DNA of 64,000 nucleotides, taken from NCBI GenBank assembly GCA_907163375.1, contig CAJQUW010007059.1, forward strand, positions 186,001 to 250,000. Direction: 5' to 3'. The stretch comes from Prostheceraeus crozeri. Lineage: Eukaryota; Platyhelminthes; Polycladida; Euryleptidae. Shown here piece after piece: positions 12,400 through 22,700 of the stretch (its first letter is position 1; every line of letters begins with the position of its first letter). The notes beneath the pieces are model-generated. The model searched no databases and was not told the origin of the DNA. It saw only the letters and a program-made list of their open reading frames with translations. A program made the translations under genes and the position numbers.

Positions 12400-12815
12400 A
12401 TTATTATTCGTATCGGCTAAGAAATTCTGATGATATAGCGGCAGTAGAAATTCCCTCGGATAGCGAGGATGATGGATTGGAAATCAATGTGGAGGCTGAC
12501 ATTGAGCGACCGACGTCTCTAAAGCGAAAGTGGACGAGAAGATATCCCATGCTTGAATGAAAACTATTTTGATATCGCAGGAGCCGGATTACAATTATTG
12601 GACACATAAAAAGATACGGTTGGTGAAGATAGTTCGCCTCACGATATTTTCACGAAATTATACTTTACTGAAGAAAACGTTGCGAATATGGTCATACAAT
12701 GCAACTAATATCGCGAATTCAAGAATCTAAAATGTTGCAATGTGGAGACTGTTGATTTTTTGAAATTTATTGGTACTCTTGTTTTCTCTGGAACTATTGA
12801 CTTGCCTGGACTCAC
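12400..12815 (+). pseudogene. piggyBac-like transposase, N-terminal half (broken)
   Basis: After an acidic stretch (VEIPSDSEDDGLEINVEADI) and a basic stretch (SLKRKWTRRYPML), the frame resumes near 12630 as SPHDIFTKLYFTEENVANMV. It then reads CNVETVDFLKFIGTLVFSGT, the conserved entry to the piggyBac DDE domain (family pattern: phenylalanine-rich FTEE block, then a K-F-G-hydrophobic block). Stops at about 12558, 12708 and elsewhere break it. None of the catalytic aspartates is present because the sequence ends at the LINE insertion near 12815. Boundaries are approximate. Confidence 0.6.
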
Positions 12816-12880
12816 TTGACTTAATAACAGGACTTGACGTCTTGTCAATCCTGGCAATGATCCGTAGACACAATTCTCCT

Positions 12881-14602
12881 TCACTGTTGGCGGTCGTCTG
12901 CCAGGTCTTCCATATATTTAACCCATTCGGTTCCTGTAGCCAGCCAGTCACTTGATCTACCGCGATGGTACCTGATGTGGTTCGTCAGGTGCTTGGTCTC
13001 TTGATGAAGCCGTCGTTTCCATGTCATCTTCAGTCTGCCCCGTTTTCGCTGCCAGCCTGGCCGTTGTTCATGGTACCATAGCAGCTGATATGGAATTCGG
13101 CTCGAGCCCATTCGAAGAGTGTGACCAAACCAAGTCAAGCGACGATGTTTCATAAGTTCGGGCACGGTGTCTTTGATGTTAAAATGAGCGTAAATGGAGG
13201 CATATGAAATATGGTGTTCGGGACGAAATTTCCCCAGTTGTTTCAGACAGAGATACTCAAAGCTCCCCAGACGCTTTTCTTGAACTTGTGAGAGTCCCCA
13301 GCTTTCACAGTCGTATGTGAGAACTGATCTAATACATGGTGTGAAGACGCGGCCTTTTGTTTTCGGTGAGACTGAGGGACTGGACCATAAGTTGGCGTTG
13401 AAACGTCTGAATACAGCTGCAGCTCTACCAATGCGCCGATTTAATTCGGTTTCCAAGCAGCCATTTGAAGTGACAGTGGACCCCAGGTAAACGAATTCAT
13501 TGACTTTCTCAAGGGGTTCCCCTGCCAGATAGATGGTGGCTGGTCTGCTGTGAGTGTCAAGAATTTTGCTTTTTCCTGTATTTATTTTAAGGCCGATTTC
13601 GGACGCAAATTTGGCTACTTCATCAATCAGGATTTGCATGGCGTCGCTGTTTTCTGCCAGGAGCGCAACATCGACAGCGTATGTTAAATCGCAAACGGGC
13701 GATTCGGTGAGCCGCAGTCTAATACCAATGGGGGTTCCACGACTCATGCACGATTTGGTGGCACAATGAAGGATCCAGTCGATGGCTGCAGTGAAGAGTA
13801 TGGGTGATGTCAGAGCACCCTGTCTTACACCAGAATTCACAAGAAACTTAGATGACACTTGTCCTTTATATTTCACAGCGGCATTCGTCCGACGATACAA
13901 TGCTTTTATGATTCCAATCAACTTCGAAGGCATTCCATCTGCTTCAAGAATCTGCCAAAGCGCCTCCCTGGAGACAGAGTCGAAAGCTGCTCGGAAGTCA
14001 AGGAAAGATATCGTTGTGGGTTGCTGGAATTCATTCCGGGTTTCGATTATTTGACGAAGGCTAAACAGCTGATCTACGCAACCTCTTCCTGGTCTAAATC
14101 CTGCTTGGCTTTCACGGCACCGTTTCTCTCTATCTGGTCTTATGCGGCTGACAATTATGTTCTCCAATATTTTGGATGCTATGTCCAGAAGACTTATGCC
14201 TCTATAATTGGCACATATGGCTTTACTCCCTTTTTTATGTACTGGAATGATTGTGGCGAGGGTCCAGCCATCTGGGATTTCTTCGTCATTCCAAATCTGC
14301 GTAATAAGATGATGGAGAGGGCCAATAATTGTTGATTGACCATGGATCCATAGTTCCGGTGGGATACCATCTTCGCCCGCAGCCTTATTCCTTTTCATCT
14401 TCTTCAGAGCAGATTCAACTTCCATTCTGGTGGGTGGATCTATTGAACTATCATACTGTCCGAGATCATGACATGGCTCAGCTAGCTGTGGACAATCTAA
14501 GGCGGCCTGTCGCGGATTGTTCAGAAGATCTGTGAAATGCTCTGCCCAGCGTGATAAGTTCTGCGATGTGTTGACCAATCGTTGACCATTTTTTTGCCTC
14601 AA
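12881..14602 (-). pseudogene. RTE-type LINE, reverse transcriptase
   Basis: A 573-residue frame carries the ordered RT blocks: KAAGEDGIPPELW, WTLATIIPVHKKGSK, ANYRGISLLDIASKILENI, QAGFRPGRGCVDQLF, SFLDFRAAFDSVSRE (first catalytic Asp), VRQGALTSPILFTAAIDW, then LTYAVDVALLAEN where YADD is expected. The second position of the catalytic pair is Val (YAVD), so polymerase activity should be lost. Downstream are KINTGKSKI, VNEFVYLGSTVTSNG and a C-terminal HRRLTWFGHTLRM region typical of RTE elements. The protein otherwise reads open to its natural end, so the copy is fairly young. Confidence 0.92.
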
Positions 14603-15653
14603 GAAATTCGCCGAGGCCCACCCTTTGTCCTGAACTTTCGCGGATCACTCTGTATAGCTTTTGCCAATCTCCAACGGCCGCGGCATTTTCCATATTCCTC
14701 GCTATTGATGTCCAGTATTTCTCCATATCTTGTTTCATTGCACTTTGTATCACTTGATTTTTTGAGCTACTCCAATTGTTCTGAGTGTTTTCGCGGCTTT
14801 TGATCATTTGCATTGTTGATGCTGACATCCATTGCTGTTGGGGAGTTTTTCTCTTCTTAGGTAAAGTCTTCTCGGCTGCCGTTTTGATCGCACGTTCCAG
14901 ATATACCCATTGGTCATTGATGCTGGATAGTTCTGAATGTGTGAAGAAATCTGACAGGTTTTCAGCCAGTTGTTCAGCAAAGCGCTCTTGTTTGGACGAA
15001 GTTTGCAGCTCATTAACTGCTAGCCTGAAGTGCTTTGGTCTCAGATGATTCATCTTGAATCGGAGCTTAACTGTTGTTACAACTAATGCATGATCTGACG
15101 GAGCGGTTTTGCAGGAGGCCCAGAAGGATATAGTATCCCTGATACTTGACTTCCATCTGGATCTCACAAGAGCATGATCTATTCTGTTCTTCGTTACTCC
15201 GTCCGGAGAAACCCATGTCACTTGGTGGCCTAGTTTATGTTGGAAATGGGTACCACAGATTGATAAGTCAGTTATAGCAGCCATGTCCAGGAGACGTCTG
15301 CCGTTTTCACATCGTCTTCCAATACCGAAGTTTCCGATGTGACGCTGGAAGCCATGACGAGAAGGACCGGTTTGGGCATTCAAATCACCACCAATAAAAA
15401 GAAAATTTTTCCTTGGGATATTCTGTATGATGCCGTTGAGTTCTGCGAAGAAATCATCTTTAGTCGCATCTGACGCTCCATTTGTAGGTGCATAGGCAGT
15501 TATGACTGTTGTAGGTATGGGACTGGAGGCGAGATGCATAACCATCATACGCGAGGAAGGCGCATACGCTCCTGTGACGATTGTCTTGAGTCGGTCTCTT
15601 ACTGCAATACCTACACCTTGATGTCCAGAGCCATCGCTTTGACCACAATACAA
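14603..15653 (-). pseudogene. RTE-type LINE, APE endonuclease region (5' truncated)
   Basis: Encodes most of an apurinic-like endonuclease: GVGIAVRD, then VITAYAPTNGAS, the catalytic block FLFIGGDLNAQTG, LLDMAAITDLSICGTHFQHK, HQVTWVSPDGVTKNRIDHAL and the final SDHALVVTTVKLRF. The GDLNAQTG, NRIDH and SDH motifs are intact, but the first catalytic blocks (Asn and Glu near the N-terminus) are absent because of truncation. A linker with basic, glutamine-rich sequence follows. The frame shifts by one base near 14600, at gaatttcttgaggc, into the RT frame. Such endonucleases nick target DNA for target-primed reverse transcription. Confidence 0.85.
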
Positions 15654-15700
15654 CTTGTACGATTGGTTTGATTCCGGGACTCTTACTTCACGCGTAAACT

Positions 15701-18204
15701 ACGCGTAATTACACATGACCCTAAACATCCGTGGCTATGCGTGACATTGCTGCAATATGTATCGGCAGTCCTTTTGTAAAGACTTTGCGTCTCATGTGTC
15801 TGCATGTATCAGAGGCTAAACAATCTGATAGGACCTCAATTTCATGCTCAGAGAAGACAGAACATGCTTAGCGGTTCATCCGTGGTTCAAGCGGCAGCGC
15901 AGACAACCGTAGACGACGCGCAAACTATAAACCCTCGCCCGCGCGTATTCATATACATCCCCATCAGTGGCGTCTTCTCCGTACCTGCGAGGCCTTCGGC
16001 GCATCCTCAAAAATAATTTTCCAACAATTATAAAAGTGAAAAGTGTTATCATTCATATAAATTCGATAGCTTCTCGTGACAGCTGTGCGCAGCTTTCCGT
16101 CTCAAAGTCAGACGCTCAACATCATTGAACAGTTTTGCAGCACGTGCTGGAATCACAGCTGTTTTCTTCGAACAATTAGACACACAAGCTGGTCGTGTGT
16201 TCAGACGGAGCATTGATGTTCAGACAGCGAAAGAGAGTTGTGTGCGTGTGAGGCAGTAAGCGCACGCGCCCGCGCCAATATTGGCTTTTCCAATAGACAT
16301 GATGCTTTGCCTTCTCCAATTTTTGCAATGAAATTCTGCGCGATTCTTGATCGAGGCGCGGTATCTAAATATAGTAAGGGAAGCGCAACCCAATTGTTCC
16401 TGGATTCGCTTTATGTCAGAGAGGCCACTACCACAGAACTGCGTCAACAGTAGCAGATGGCTGACGTTCAGACAAGACTGCGATCAGATGATGAGCGTTC
16501 TCCAATGAATGCAGAGTAATGCATCTGACTCGAACACCCAGATTCGGTAGAATTCCATAATTTGTTTGATGTGACACTATGTTTAGTACTGCAGATGAGA
16601 TCATAACCACGCCTTTCGTCCGAAGGGAATTTACTGAAAAGATGTCAGTCGTCAAGCAAGGTAGGCCAACACTTGATATAAAATGAAAGTACTCACTGAG
16701 AAAGAAATAAGAAATACTGCACAAGACATTTTAATGCATCAAAATTTCCAACAAGTGAGTGGCTGACCGGCAGTGAGAAACGCAAGAAACTGTTTCCCTT
16801 CCTCCTTTTTTCTCGAGAAAATGTGGTCTGGACAGAGAGGGGATATAGTTCCTTGAGTAAGGCGGTTAAGAGACATGAGCAATCACTTCTCATGTGCACA
16901 TTCACTTGGCCTTAAATTCGGGAAATTGTTATTGAAAATTCAACTTTCATGAAAATTAATGGTGTAACATAAAAAATGTCTGGTATAGAAATAATATTCC
17001 AATGCCGAGTGAAGGCCTATGGTCTGGGCGCACGCGACGCCACTGTTCCCCATGTTTTGAAAGCATCAGATCAAGTGATTTCTGACACTGAGTAAAAGAA
17101 TAGAATGTTTTTAACCACGGATGTTTGGGGTGCTCCGTAATTACGCGTGGCATGTCACCTAGTGTTGCACTGAATATTAATTTGACATCTGCGTAGGCAC
17201 ACTTAGTGCGGGTACTCGTTCCTGAGACCACACACCACAGGAATGCTTTGTGTTACACAATGGCATTAAAACATGTTTGTATAGTGCACGATCTATAAGA
17301 AACATATTGTTAATGACAGTAGGTCCCTACTATCTACTACTACATTGAGAGGATATAAATTGATTTATAATATATCTGATTTACATTTCATGCGCACTGT
17401 GAGCATAAATTGATGACAATTGCACTCTGATGTAGCCTACACTAGCTTTTGTTGTCCCTTAAGTCCAATGGTTTGAATTGATTGAGACATAATTTTGTTT
17501 TTTGTAAGATTGATGGAAGAAACAGTAAATTATTACGGCTATGCTCGATAAAGTATGCTTGACAAAGACCATTCTATTCCTCGTTTACAACTTTTGTGTA
17601 TTCTGATTTATGATACTGTATTCCAAAGCATTTACAAATATAGTAGTAATAACAACTCTTAGAGTAATGTCATAATAGATGTCTCATAGTAGGGCCTATC
17701 ACCTTACTTATGGTCTAGAGATTAAAAAATGATACAATCTAGATTTAGTGTAATTACTGAATTTGAAAAAAATCAAAAAATATCCAGAATCGCACGATTT
17801 TCGATTTATCATGCACTGAGTACCACAAATCGGATCACACGAAAATCGAATCGCGCCACCACTGGTAGCCATTGATTCCATCCTGGATAACACTTATAAT
17901 AATTCTCGGTGGACTTGTTCTTAGGCAAATTCGAGGCATTCCTATAAGTGGGTATTCCAGCTCACTCTTAGCTTACCTTTTCCTAGCTCATAGAGCTCAG
18001 ACATTCGATGAGTCTTCTTGTTGTCAAGAAATTCGGCATGGCTAAGTTTCTCTCAACCACTACGAAGCATGCCGACATAATTTTGCATTTTCATTTACAG
18101 GCACTTCAATAAAATCTTTTTCTGACTACTATCCACAAAATCTCTTAACTGGCAGAAGCGGAAGCAATGACGAAAGTGTGAATGATTTGGAAGTCAAAAA
18201 CAAG
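15701..18204. other. intron sequence, nothing recognised
   Basis: No coding or RNA family was recognised. There is a somewhat GC-richer patch at about 15880-16010 and 16190-16280 with gcgc-rich words. Open frames here (for example 16238-16453, 16428-16724) overlap on both strands and carry no motif. Confidence 0.45.
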
Positions 18205-18480
18205 GTCCAAGAGAATGACCTTAGCACAGCGGAGGTCTATGATAAGGTTGACGAGCTCAGCTTTCAAGTGGTTCTATGTACTTTTCCGGAAAGTACGAGT
18301 AATGTGCCACTTAACACTGACTTGTTTGCTAGAATTTTTCTAATGCAGGTTCGTGTCTAGAGTTAATGGTATTTTCAGTGTTTTCAAGATAATGGGCTAT
18401 AAAGAAAATCCACCTTAAAACTCCTACATCAAATCCTTCACAAGAAATTGCTTTCACAAGAGTTTGGTTGCTCTTCACCT
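18205..18480 (+). pseudogene. third copy of the Penelope-like RT element, C-terminal scrap
   Basis: The frame reads AEVYDKVDELSFQVVLCTFPESTSNVP and continues to DLFARIF. This aligns with the C-terminal part of the RT at 22080-22190 (HKVEQFCFDVIVFTFPDS, then ANVFASQV). Beyond it, FSVFKIMGYK around 18372-18401 aligns with FKVFVKRGYE of the main copy. It is the most decayed of the three copies and I could not find its conserved 3' structures. Confidence 0.6.
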
Positions 18481-20092
18481 CGCCGAATTCCCTCCGTCAC
18501 GAGGATGTATGATAGACTATTGTTATCCTTATGTTGGCAAATGTCCAAATTAAGTTTGCAATTTACTTCTTAGCTATATTTCCTCAGGCATGGAAAGTCC
18601 TTCCTGATCATTCGATCGATCTGGCCGGCTTGGCCCCGCCATGTGGTACATGTTGGAGGTTAGGGGCCGAAGTTTTGCTTTTTGCAGCCAAATGGTTCCT
18701 TCTCGATGATTCCTTAAGTGCCTACACAGCTATAAGAGCTTTCTTCAGTTATGTGTACATCTTCATTGGTAATTTTGGATAGCATCTCAACGGTGACCTT
18801 ATGCTGTATTTTTTTCATGGGACTGCAAAAATAAAAATATTAGCTATACTTTTTCCCCGTCTGACGTTTTAGTTTGTCCAGCTTGTCCATATGCATGTGC
18901 ATTGTGAGTCTTACTCTTTTCAGGATATGGATCACAAAGTTTTTAGTATTAATCATATTTGCGCGTTCCGGACTATACTGATTTCTTCTAAGATTTTCCA
19001 ATAGGACATCTGTTTAACTTTGTATTTCTTCCGTAACTGGATCTTCGCAGTATTCAATTTTGTCGTGTTTTGATTTAACTAATTACAGTATTGGCTTATA
19101 TCAAAAAAAGGCGTCTTGTAACAAAAAAGCTTTTTGTGAAAGCTGCACATTTAGGAAGGCAATCATACGTCCCGATATCAAGAGTCGGTAGGATTGGCTT
19201 TGACTCAATCCTAAAGTCTATCAGCTTCACAAGTGCCATGATTGACTGCGGGACAATCCATGGAAAATAGTAAGAATTACTTGGAGTCAGGATTCAATTC
19301 ATAGAGAAATTTCAGTATTGATGACACTGTATCATCAACAGTTGCGTGTTTACATTCAATTTGGTTCGGTATAATTTCAGTCTATATCTGATAACTAAGT
19401 GACTGATGAATACCGCTCTAGGCATTAATCCAGAACACTATCCCAAGAAAATGATACTTCCATTAGACAGACAGAAAGGAAAATTAGTAGGCATCATAAT
19501 AAATTCTGAAATTTTCATGTATTTTATTTTAAATTTTCTGCGTGGTATTCACGGAACTGATCAACAAATCAAAAATACCACAATTAGGTATTGGATCAGA
19601 CTTCATGTACAACATCTAATACGAATCAGAAGAACTTAATTAAATAGTTCAGATGAGATGTAGGCTGCCAAAATGGAATGCTCTAGAAAATAAGCCGCAA
19701 CTCATCCGAATGAAGTGGAATTTCGGTTATCCGAGCATGCCGATCATCCAGACAGCAGTTCCGAACAGCGATCATTAGAAGAACCCTGAAATTTTCGGAT
19801 TTCTTTCTATCGGTCCTCCATCTTTTCTCTCACAATCTCTGCATAAGACAAGTCTTGTTGGCAGTTACGCAATAGTAAAAAATACCAATACAATCGTGGC
19901 TTTAAATAGACAAGTCAAGTTGGGAAAGCACAAGCACCCATCTGATGAGGTGCATATCAAAGGGACACTGAAAAGTTGAACTGTATCAATTAGCGAAAAA
20001 TGAAAAATGTTTGACTGAAAACAAAGCTCAACAAATTTTCATTTATTTGCTTGATTTAGCTTGATGTAAAGGAAGACTTTTATATTAAAACT
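18481..20092. other. intron sequence; may include the 5' part of the RT element
   Basis: No gene was recognised. The 5' end of the retroelement whose coding part starts near 20093 must lie in the right part of this stretch, but I see no promoter or boundary. Confidence 0.4.
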
Positions 20093-20767
20093 TTGAATAC
20101 CGTGTATCCTTTGGGTTTGAATGATAGACTACTTGGCCAAGGACGTGTTTCTAATGATACTGTAAATAATACGCCTTTTTATTCGTCACCCATTCCGCGA
20201 AAGAGAAGAAGTCATGGTAGAAGACGATCTGGGAGAAAAGTTCGGACATCTTATCCTGATAGCACTGTTGTTTTTGATTCTTTGCGCTGTTTTTTCGATA
20301 AGTGCGATTTTATTGATTTTTATTGTTATTTACGAAAGCTTTCAAGAAGTGTTTTGCGCAATTTGCTCCAGAACTTGTCTAGTGTCGCAGGTGACTTGCG
20401 TATTGTTTTGTCAGCTTTTTTAACTCATGTTTTTAATGATAATAGTAATAACGGTATCGACAAGGATCGTGAAAGGGCTGTAATTGTTGTTTTGTATGAC
20501 TGTAGGAATATCGAGTATTTGAATATTCCGTCTGTTTTTGGCAATAAAAGAATTCGCCGTCTTTTGCCTGACAAGGTCCAAAGTGCACATCCTCCTAGAA
20601 TATTTTACAAACTTGTGAAACCGATATCGTTGCGTATTTGCAATTACAGTAGATTGTTATCGAGTTTGTCGTTGTCCGACATATCTAATATTTCAACTTC
20701 TGCTTGTATTTGTTCTAGTAAACTCCGATTTTATTTACGCTCCTTTCGGTCATATTGTTACTGGTGA
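20093..20767 (+). pseudogene. Penelope-like RT element, N-terminal protein region
   Basis: A 224-residue frame starts with TTG rather than ATG and reads NTVYPLGLNDRLLGQG, then a strongly basic tract KRRSHGRRRSGRK, likely nucleic-acid binding. A long hydrophobic/helical part and LNIPSVFGNKRIRRLLP follow. Near its end the sense passes into the next frame by a one-base shift around 20640-20720: in the second frame DFIYAPFGHIVTGDLN leads straight into the RT. It was therefore probably one continuous protein of roughly 770 residues. The basic motif followed by this RT type is familiar from repeats in cnidarian and other invertebrate genomes. It is not an endonuclease domain I recognise. Confidence 0.65.
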
Positions 20768-20768
20768 T

Positions 20769-22412
20769 TTGAATGTGATAGATGATGTTCATCTTAGGAA
20801 TGTCATGGCACGGGGTGTTAAATTTCGTATTCCTCAATTTTTGCCATGGAATAAGGTTAAAGCTGACTTGGTGACTTGTGTTAAGACCCACGCTGATAAA
20901 ATGTCCAAAGTGTTCAAGATTGATCGTGATCGTTTCGATGATTGGGAGGGTGAAACAATAGACCTCATTTGTAAACGTATAAAAAGACTGAAGTATTGTG
21001 AAAATGTATTCGAAAGAAAGTTTACGTCTATTAGATCACTTGATGAGAGCATTAAATGTATGCATGATCATTTTGTCATAGTGCCCGTCGATAAAGCGGC
21101 TAATAATTTTGCTGTTATATGTAAGAAATTGTATATCAACATCATGTTGGAAGAACTAGGTTTTGATTTAAACAGTTTGGTACCTGTCGGCAATGCAACT
21201 TATTCTGTTTCTTCGGAAGGTAGCAGTGAAATTGTTGACCGTCACTGTTCACTTGTTAAGTCATTTGGTATAAACTGTTCGGATGATTGTAAAAAGTTGC
21301 CTAAATTGTTCTGTATTCCGAAGTTTCATAAGTCACCATATAAGTTTAGATTTATTGCTGGAGCGCGCAAGTGTACGAGTACACAATTGTCAGTTGTTCT
21401 TAATAAGGGTCTTTCCTTAATAAGAGACTTTTTTAAACTTTATTGTGAAGCAATACAGAAGAATAGTGGCTTCCGATGTTTTTGGAGCATTAAGTCTACT
21501 GAAGAATTTTTGAACGTTGCAAATAATAAAAATAATGTCTTTTCAATTCAAGTATTCGATTTTTCTACATTGTACACTAACCTCAATCATGAAGACATAT
21601 GTGCACATTTGTTAAGCTTGCTGGAGCTAGTTTTTAACTCCACGTCGAGAAAATTTCTTTGTGTTGGTTTTAATAAAACTTTTTTCGCTGGTAAAACGTA
21701 CAAAGGTTATCACTGTTTTAGTTTGGAAATGTTGAAGTCCGCAATTAAGTTTGTTATTTCGGAAGTTTTCGTTGTTTTTGGTGGCTTGGCATTCAAGCAG
21801 GTTAGGGGCATTCCTATGGGGGGAAATTGCAGCCCTATGTTAGCTGATTTGTTTTTGTGCCACTGTGAATTCGTTTTTATGAAATCGTTAGTGTCGAACA
21901 AGAAATTCGGATTAGCTAGATTGATGTCTTGCACCACACGTTACATCGATGATATATGTCTTTTCAATTATAAATATTTTGACACTTTGGTGACTAAGAT
22001 TTATCCCGCGGATTTGAAGGCTGAGAGAAATGGGACGGATAACACCTCAGTAGAATATCTCGATGTCAAGCTTAATATTTGTAGTGATGGTTTACATACA
22101 TCAGTTTTTCATAAGGTTGAGCAATTTTGTTTTGATGTTATTGTTTTCACTTTTCCCGACAGTCTTCTTCCTCTTCATATGGGTGCGAATGTCTTTGCCA
22201 GTCAAGTTCTTCGTTACCTTAGGATATGTTCTCATCTGCCGTATGCCATTGTTAAAGCTAAAAGCATGTTTAAAGTTTTTGTGAAACGCGGATATGAAGC
22301 CTGCAAGTTAATCAAATGTATGGAGAGACTGTTGAAAAAGCATTTTTTAGTTTTGTTTAAATTTGGTTTGCAGTCAGCCAGAGAATTTTGTATTTTGTGT
22401 GGCTTCATTTAA
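20769..22412 (+). CDS. Penelope-like reverse transcriptase without visible endonuclease
   Basis: 547 residues, no internal stop. RT blocks with approximate residues: FVIVPVDKAANNF (101), LPKLFCIPKFHKSPYKFRFI (about 178), the first catalytic block VFDFSTLYTNLNHED (263), KQVRGIPMGGNCSPMLADLF (345), RYIDDICLF with both catalytic aspartates (390), then SVEYLDVKLN (about 428). The D-x-S-L/T-Y-T-N block, the P-K-x-H-K block and Y-I/V-D-D agree with Penelope-like RTs rather than LINEs or LTR elements. No GIY-YIG domain follows: the frame stops at 22412, soon after a short helical tail. In the known families such endonuclease-less relatives are thought to use existing DNA ends. The RT core looks intact, but the upstream frameshift makes this copy doubtful. 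True frame entry is upstream of 20769. Confidence 0.8.
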   Translation: MNVIDDVHLRNVMARGVKFRIPQFLPWNKVKADLVTCVKTHADKMSKVFKIDRDRFDDWEGETIDLICKRIKRLKYCENVFERKFTSIRSLDESIKCMHDHFVIVPVDKAANNFAVICKKLYINIMLEELGFDLNSLVPVGNATYSVSSEGSSEIVDRHCSLVKSFGINCSDDCKKLPKLFCIPKFHKSPYKFRFIAGARKCTSTQLSVVLNKGLSLIRDFFKLYCEAIQKNSGFRCFWSIKSTEEFLNVANNKNNVFSIQVFDFSTLYTNLNHEDICAHLLSLLELVFNSTSRKFLCVGFNKTFFAGKTYKGYHCFSLEMLKSAIKFVISEVFVVFGGLAFKQVRGIPMGGNCSPMLADLFLCHCEFVFMKSLVSNKKFGLARLMSCTTRYIDDICLFNYKYFDTLVTKIYPADLKAERNGTDNTSVEYLDVKLNICSDGLHTSVFHKVEQFCFDVIVFTFPDSLLPLHMGANVFASQVLRYLRICSHLPYAIVKAKSMFKVFVKRGYEACKLIKCMERLLKKHFLVLFKFGLQSAREFCILCGFI

Positions 22413-22459
22413 GAGTGTTATCATTGTTAAGTCATGTGTGGGGTCCGCCTTTTTGGCGG

Positions 22460-22522
22460 GGGTCCGCCAGCTAGGGTTTGAGCGTACAAAATGTTAAAGG
22501 ACCCGAAACGCGACCTAGCTGG
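22460..22522 (+). ncRNA. conserved pseudoknot in the 3' region of the RT element
   Basis: Helix A pairs GGGTCC (22460-22465) with GGACCC (22499-22504). Helix B pairs CCAGCTAGG (22467-22475) with CCTAGCTGG (22514-22522). The helices cross, giving an H-type pseudoknot, with one base between the 5' strands and the nine bases GAAACGCGA between the 3' strands. The same layout, with one-base and nine-base linkers (GAAAGGAGA), occurs in the copy at 33804-33859. A small hairpin CCGCC-TTTTT-GGCGG (22445-22459) precedes it, and a conserved TTGCTGATGA follows at 22528-22537. The function is unknown; templates recognised by the RT or a self-cleaving RNA are possible. Confidence 0.65.
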
Positions 22523-22665
22523 TCATTTTGCTGATGAACCCCTTCTATGTTTATTCTTTTCTGGTATGTCTTGTATAAAGATTGTAAATATGTTTTATTG
22601 TTCGGTACGCCATCTAAGTATTATTTCTTTTATATTACCCGATGACCGGCGTGAACGCTTTCAAC

Positions 22666-22681
22666 AGCCCTTTTCAGGGCT
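22666..22681 (+). promoter_or_regulatory. histone-type 3' stem-loop
   Basis: AGCCCT-TTTC-AGGGCT forms a 6-bp stem with a 4-base UUUC loop, flanked by CAAC on the 5' side and ACAC on the 3' side. This is the architecture and loop of the replication-dependent histone mRNA 3' end (6-bp stem, UUUC loop, A-rich 5' flank, ACC-like 3' flank), except that the first pair is A-U. No histone gene is nearby. It ends the RT element, about 254 bases after the stop codon, and no AATAAA lies between. The other copy keeps it (33964-33979). Confidence 0.7.
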
Positions 22682-22700
22682 ACACTTATTAAGCATATAT

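Larger units (their letters stand above)
11270..12815 (+). mobile_element. piggyBac-like transposon remnant, 5' part
   Basis: TTAA at 11270-11273 is followed by CCCTTATTCTACTG, the TTAA-CCC start typical of piggyBac ends. Subterminal copies of a near-palindrome (gtccaatatattagac at 11290, gtccaatatgttggac at 11618) resemble the internal repeats such elements carry. A transposase remnant follows at about 12400-12815. The element is cut off by the RTE-type LINE starting near 12816, and I could not find its continuation beyond 15700, so the 3' half seems lost. Confidence 0.55.
12816..15700 (-). mobile_element. 5'-truncated RTE-type LINE
   Basis: Minus-strand non-LTR retrotransposon with an endonuclease-plus-RT frame (15653 to 12881) and a very short 3' tail of about 65 bases, which is usual for RTE elements. 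The 5' end stops near 15690-15700, where the N-terminal part of the endonuclease is missing. It is inserted in, or abuts, the piggyBac-like remnant at about 12816. Both junctions are inferred from where homology ends. Confidence 0.75.
20093..22700 (+). mobile_element. Penelope-like RT retroelement, main copy
   Basis: Comprises the coding part (20093-22412) and a 3' region of about 280 bases with two conserved RNA structures (22460-22522 and 22666-22681). Comparison with the copy at 33130-33990 shows that the conserved sequence runs to just past 22681 and then stops, which puts the 3' end near 22685-22700. The 5' end is unknown. It lies in sense orientation to + within a minus-strand host intron. 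Confidence 0.7.

Noticed and set aside
22460-22522. HDV-like ribozyme, since its P1/P2 helices are also crossing
   Set aside because: The order of helices fits, but an HDV-like ribozyme needs an active-site C in the joining strand before P2. The copy at 33804-33859 has GAAAGGAGA there, without C, and no P3 hairpin is shared.
22520-22540. Hammerhead core, because GGTC, GAAA and CTGATGA all occur and are kept in both copies
   Set aside because: Only a permuted order would work. The bases between GTC and CTGATGA cannot form stem I, and nothing after CTGATGA pairs with the strand before GAAA.
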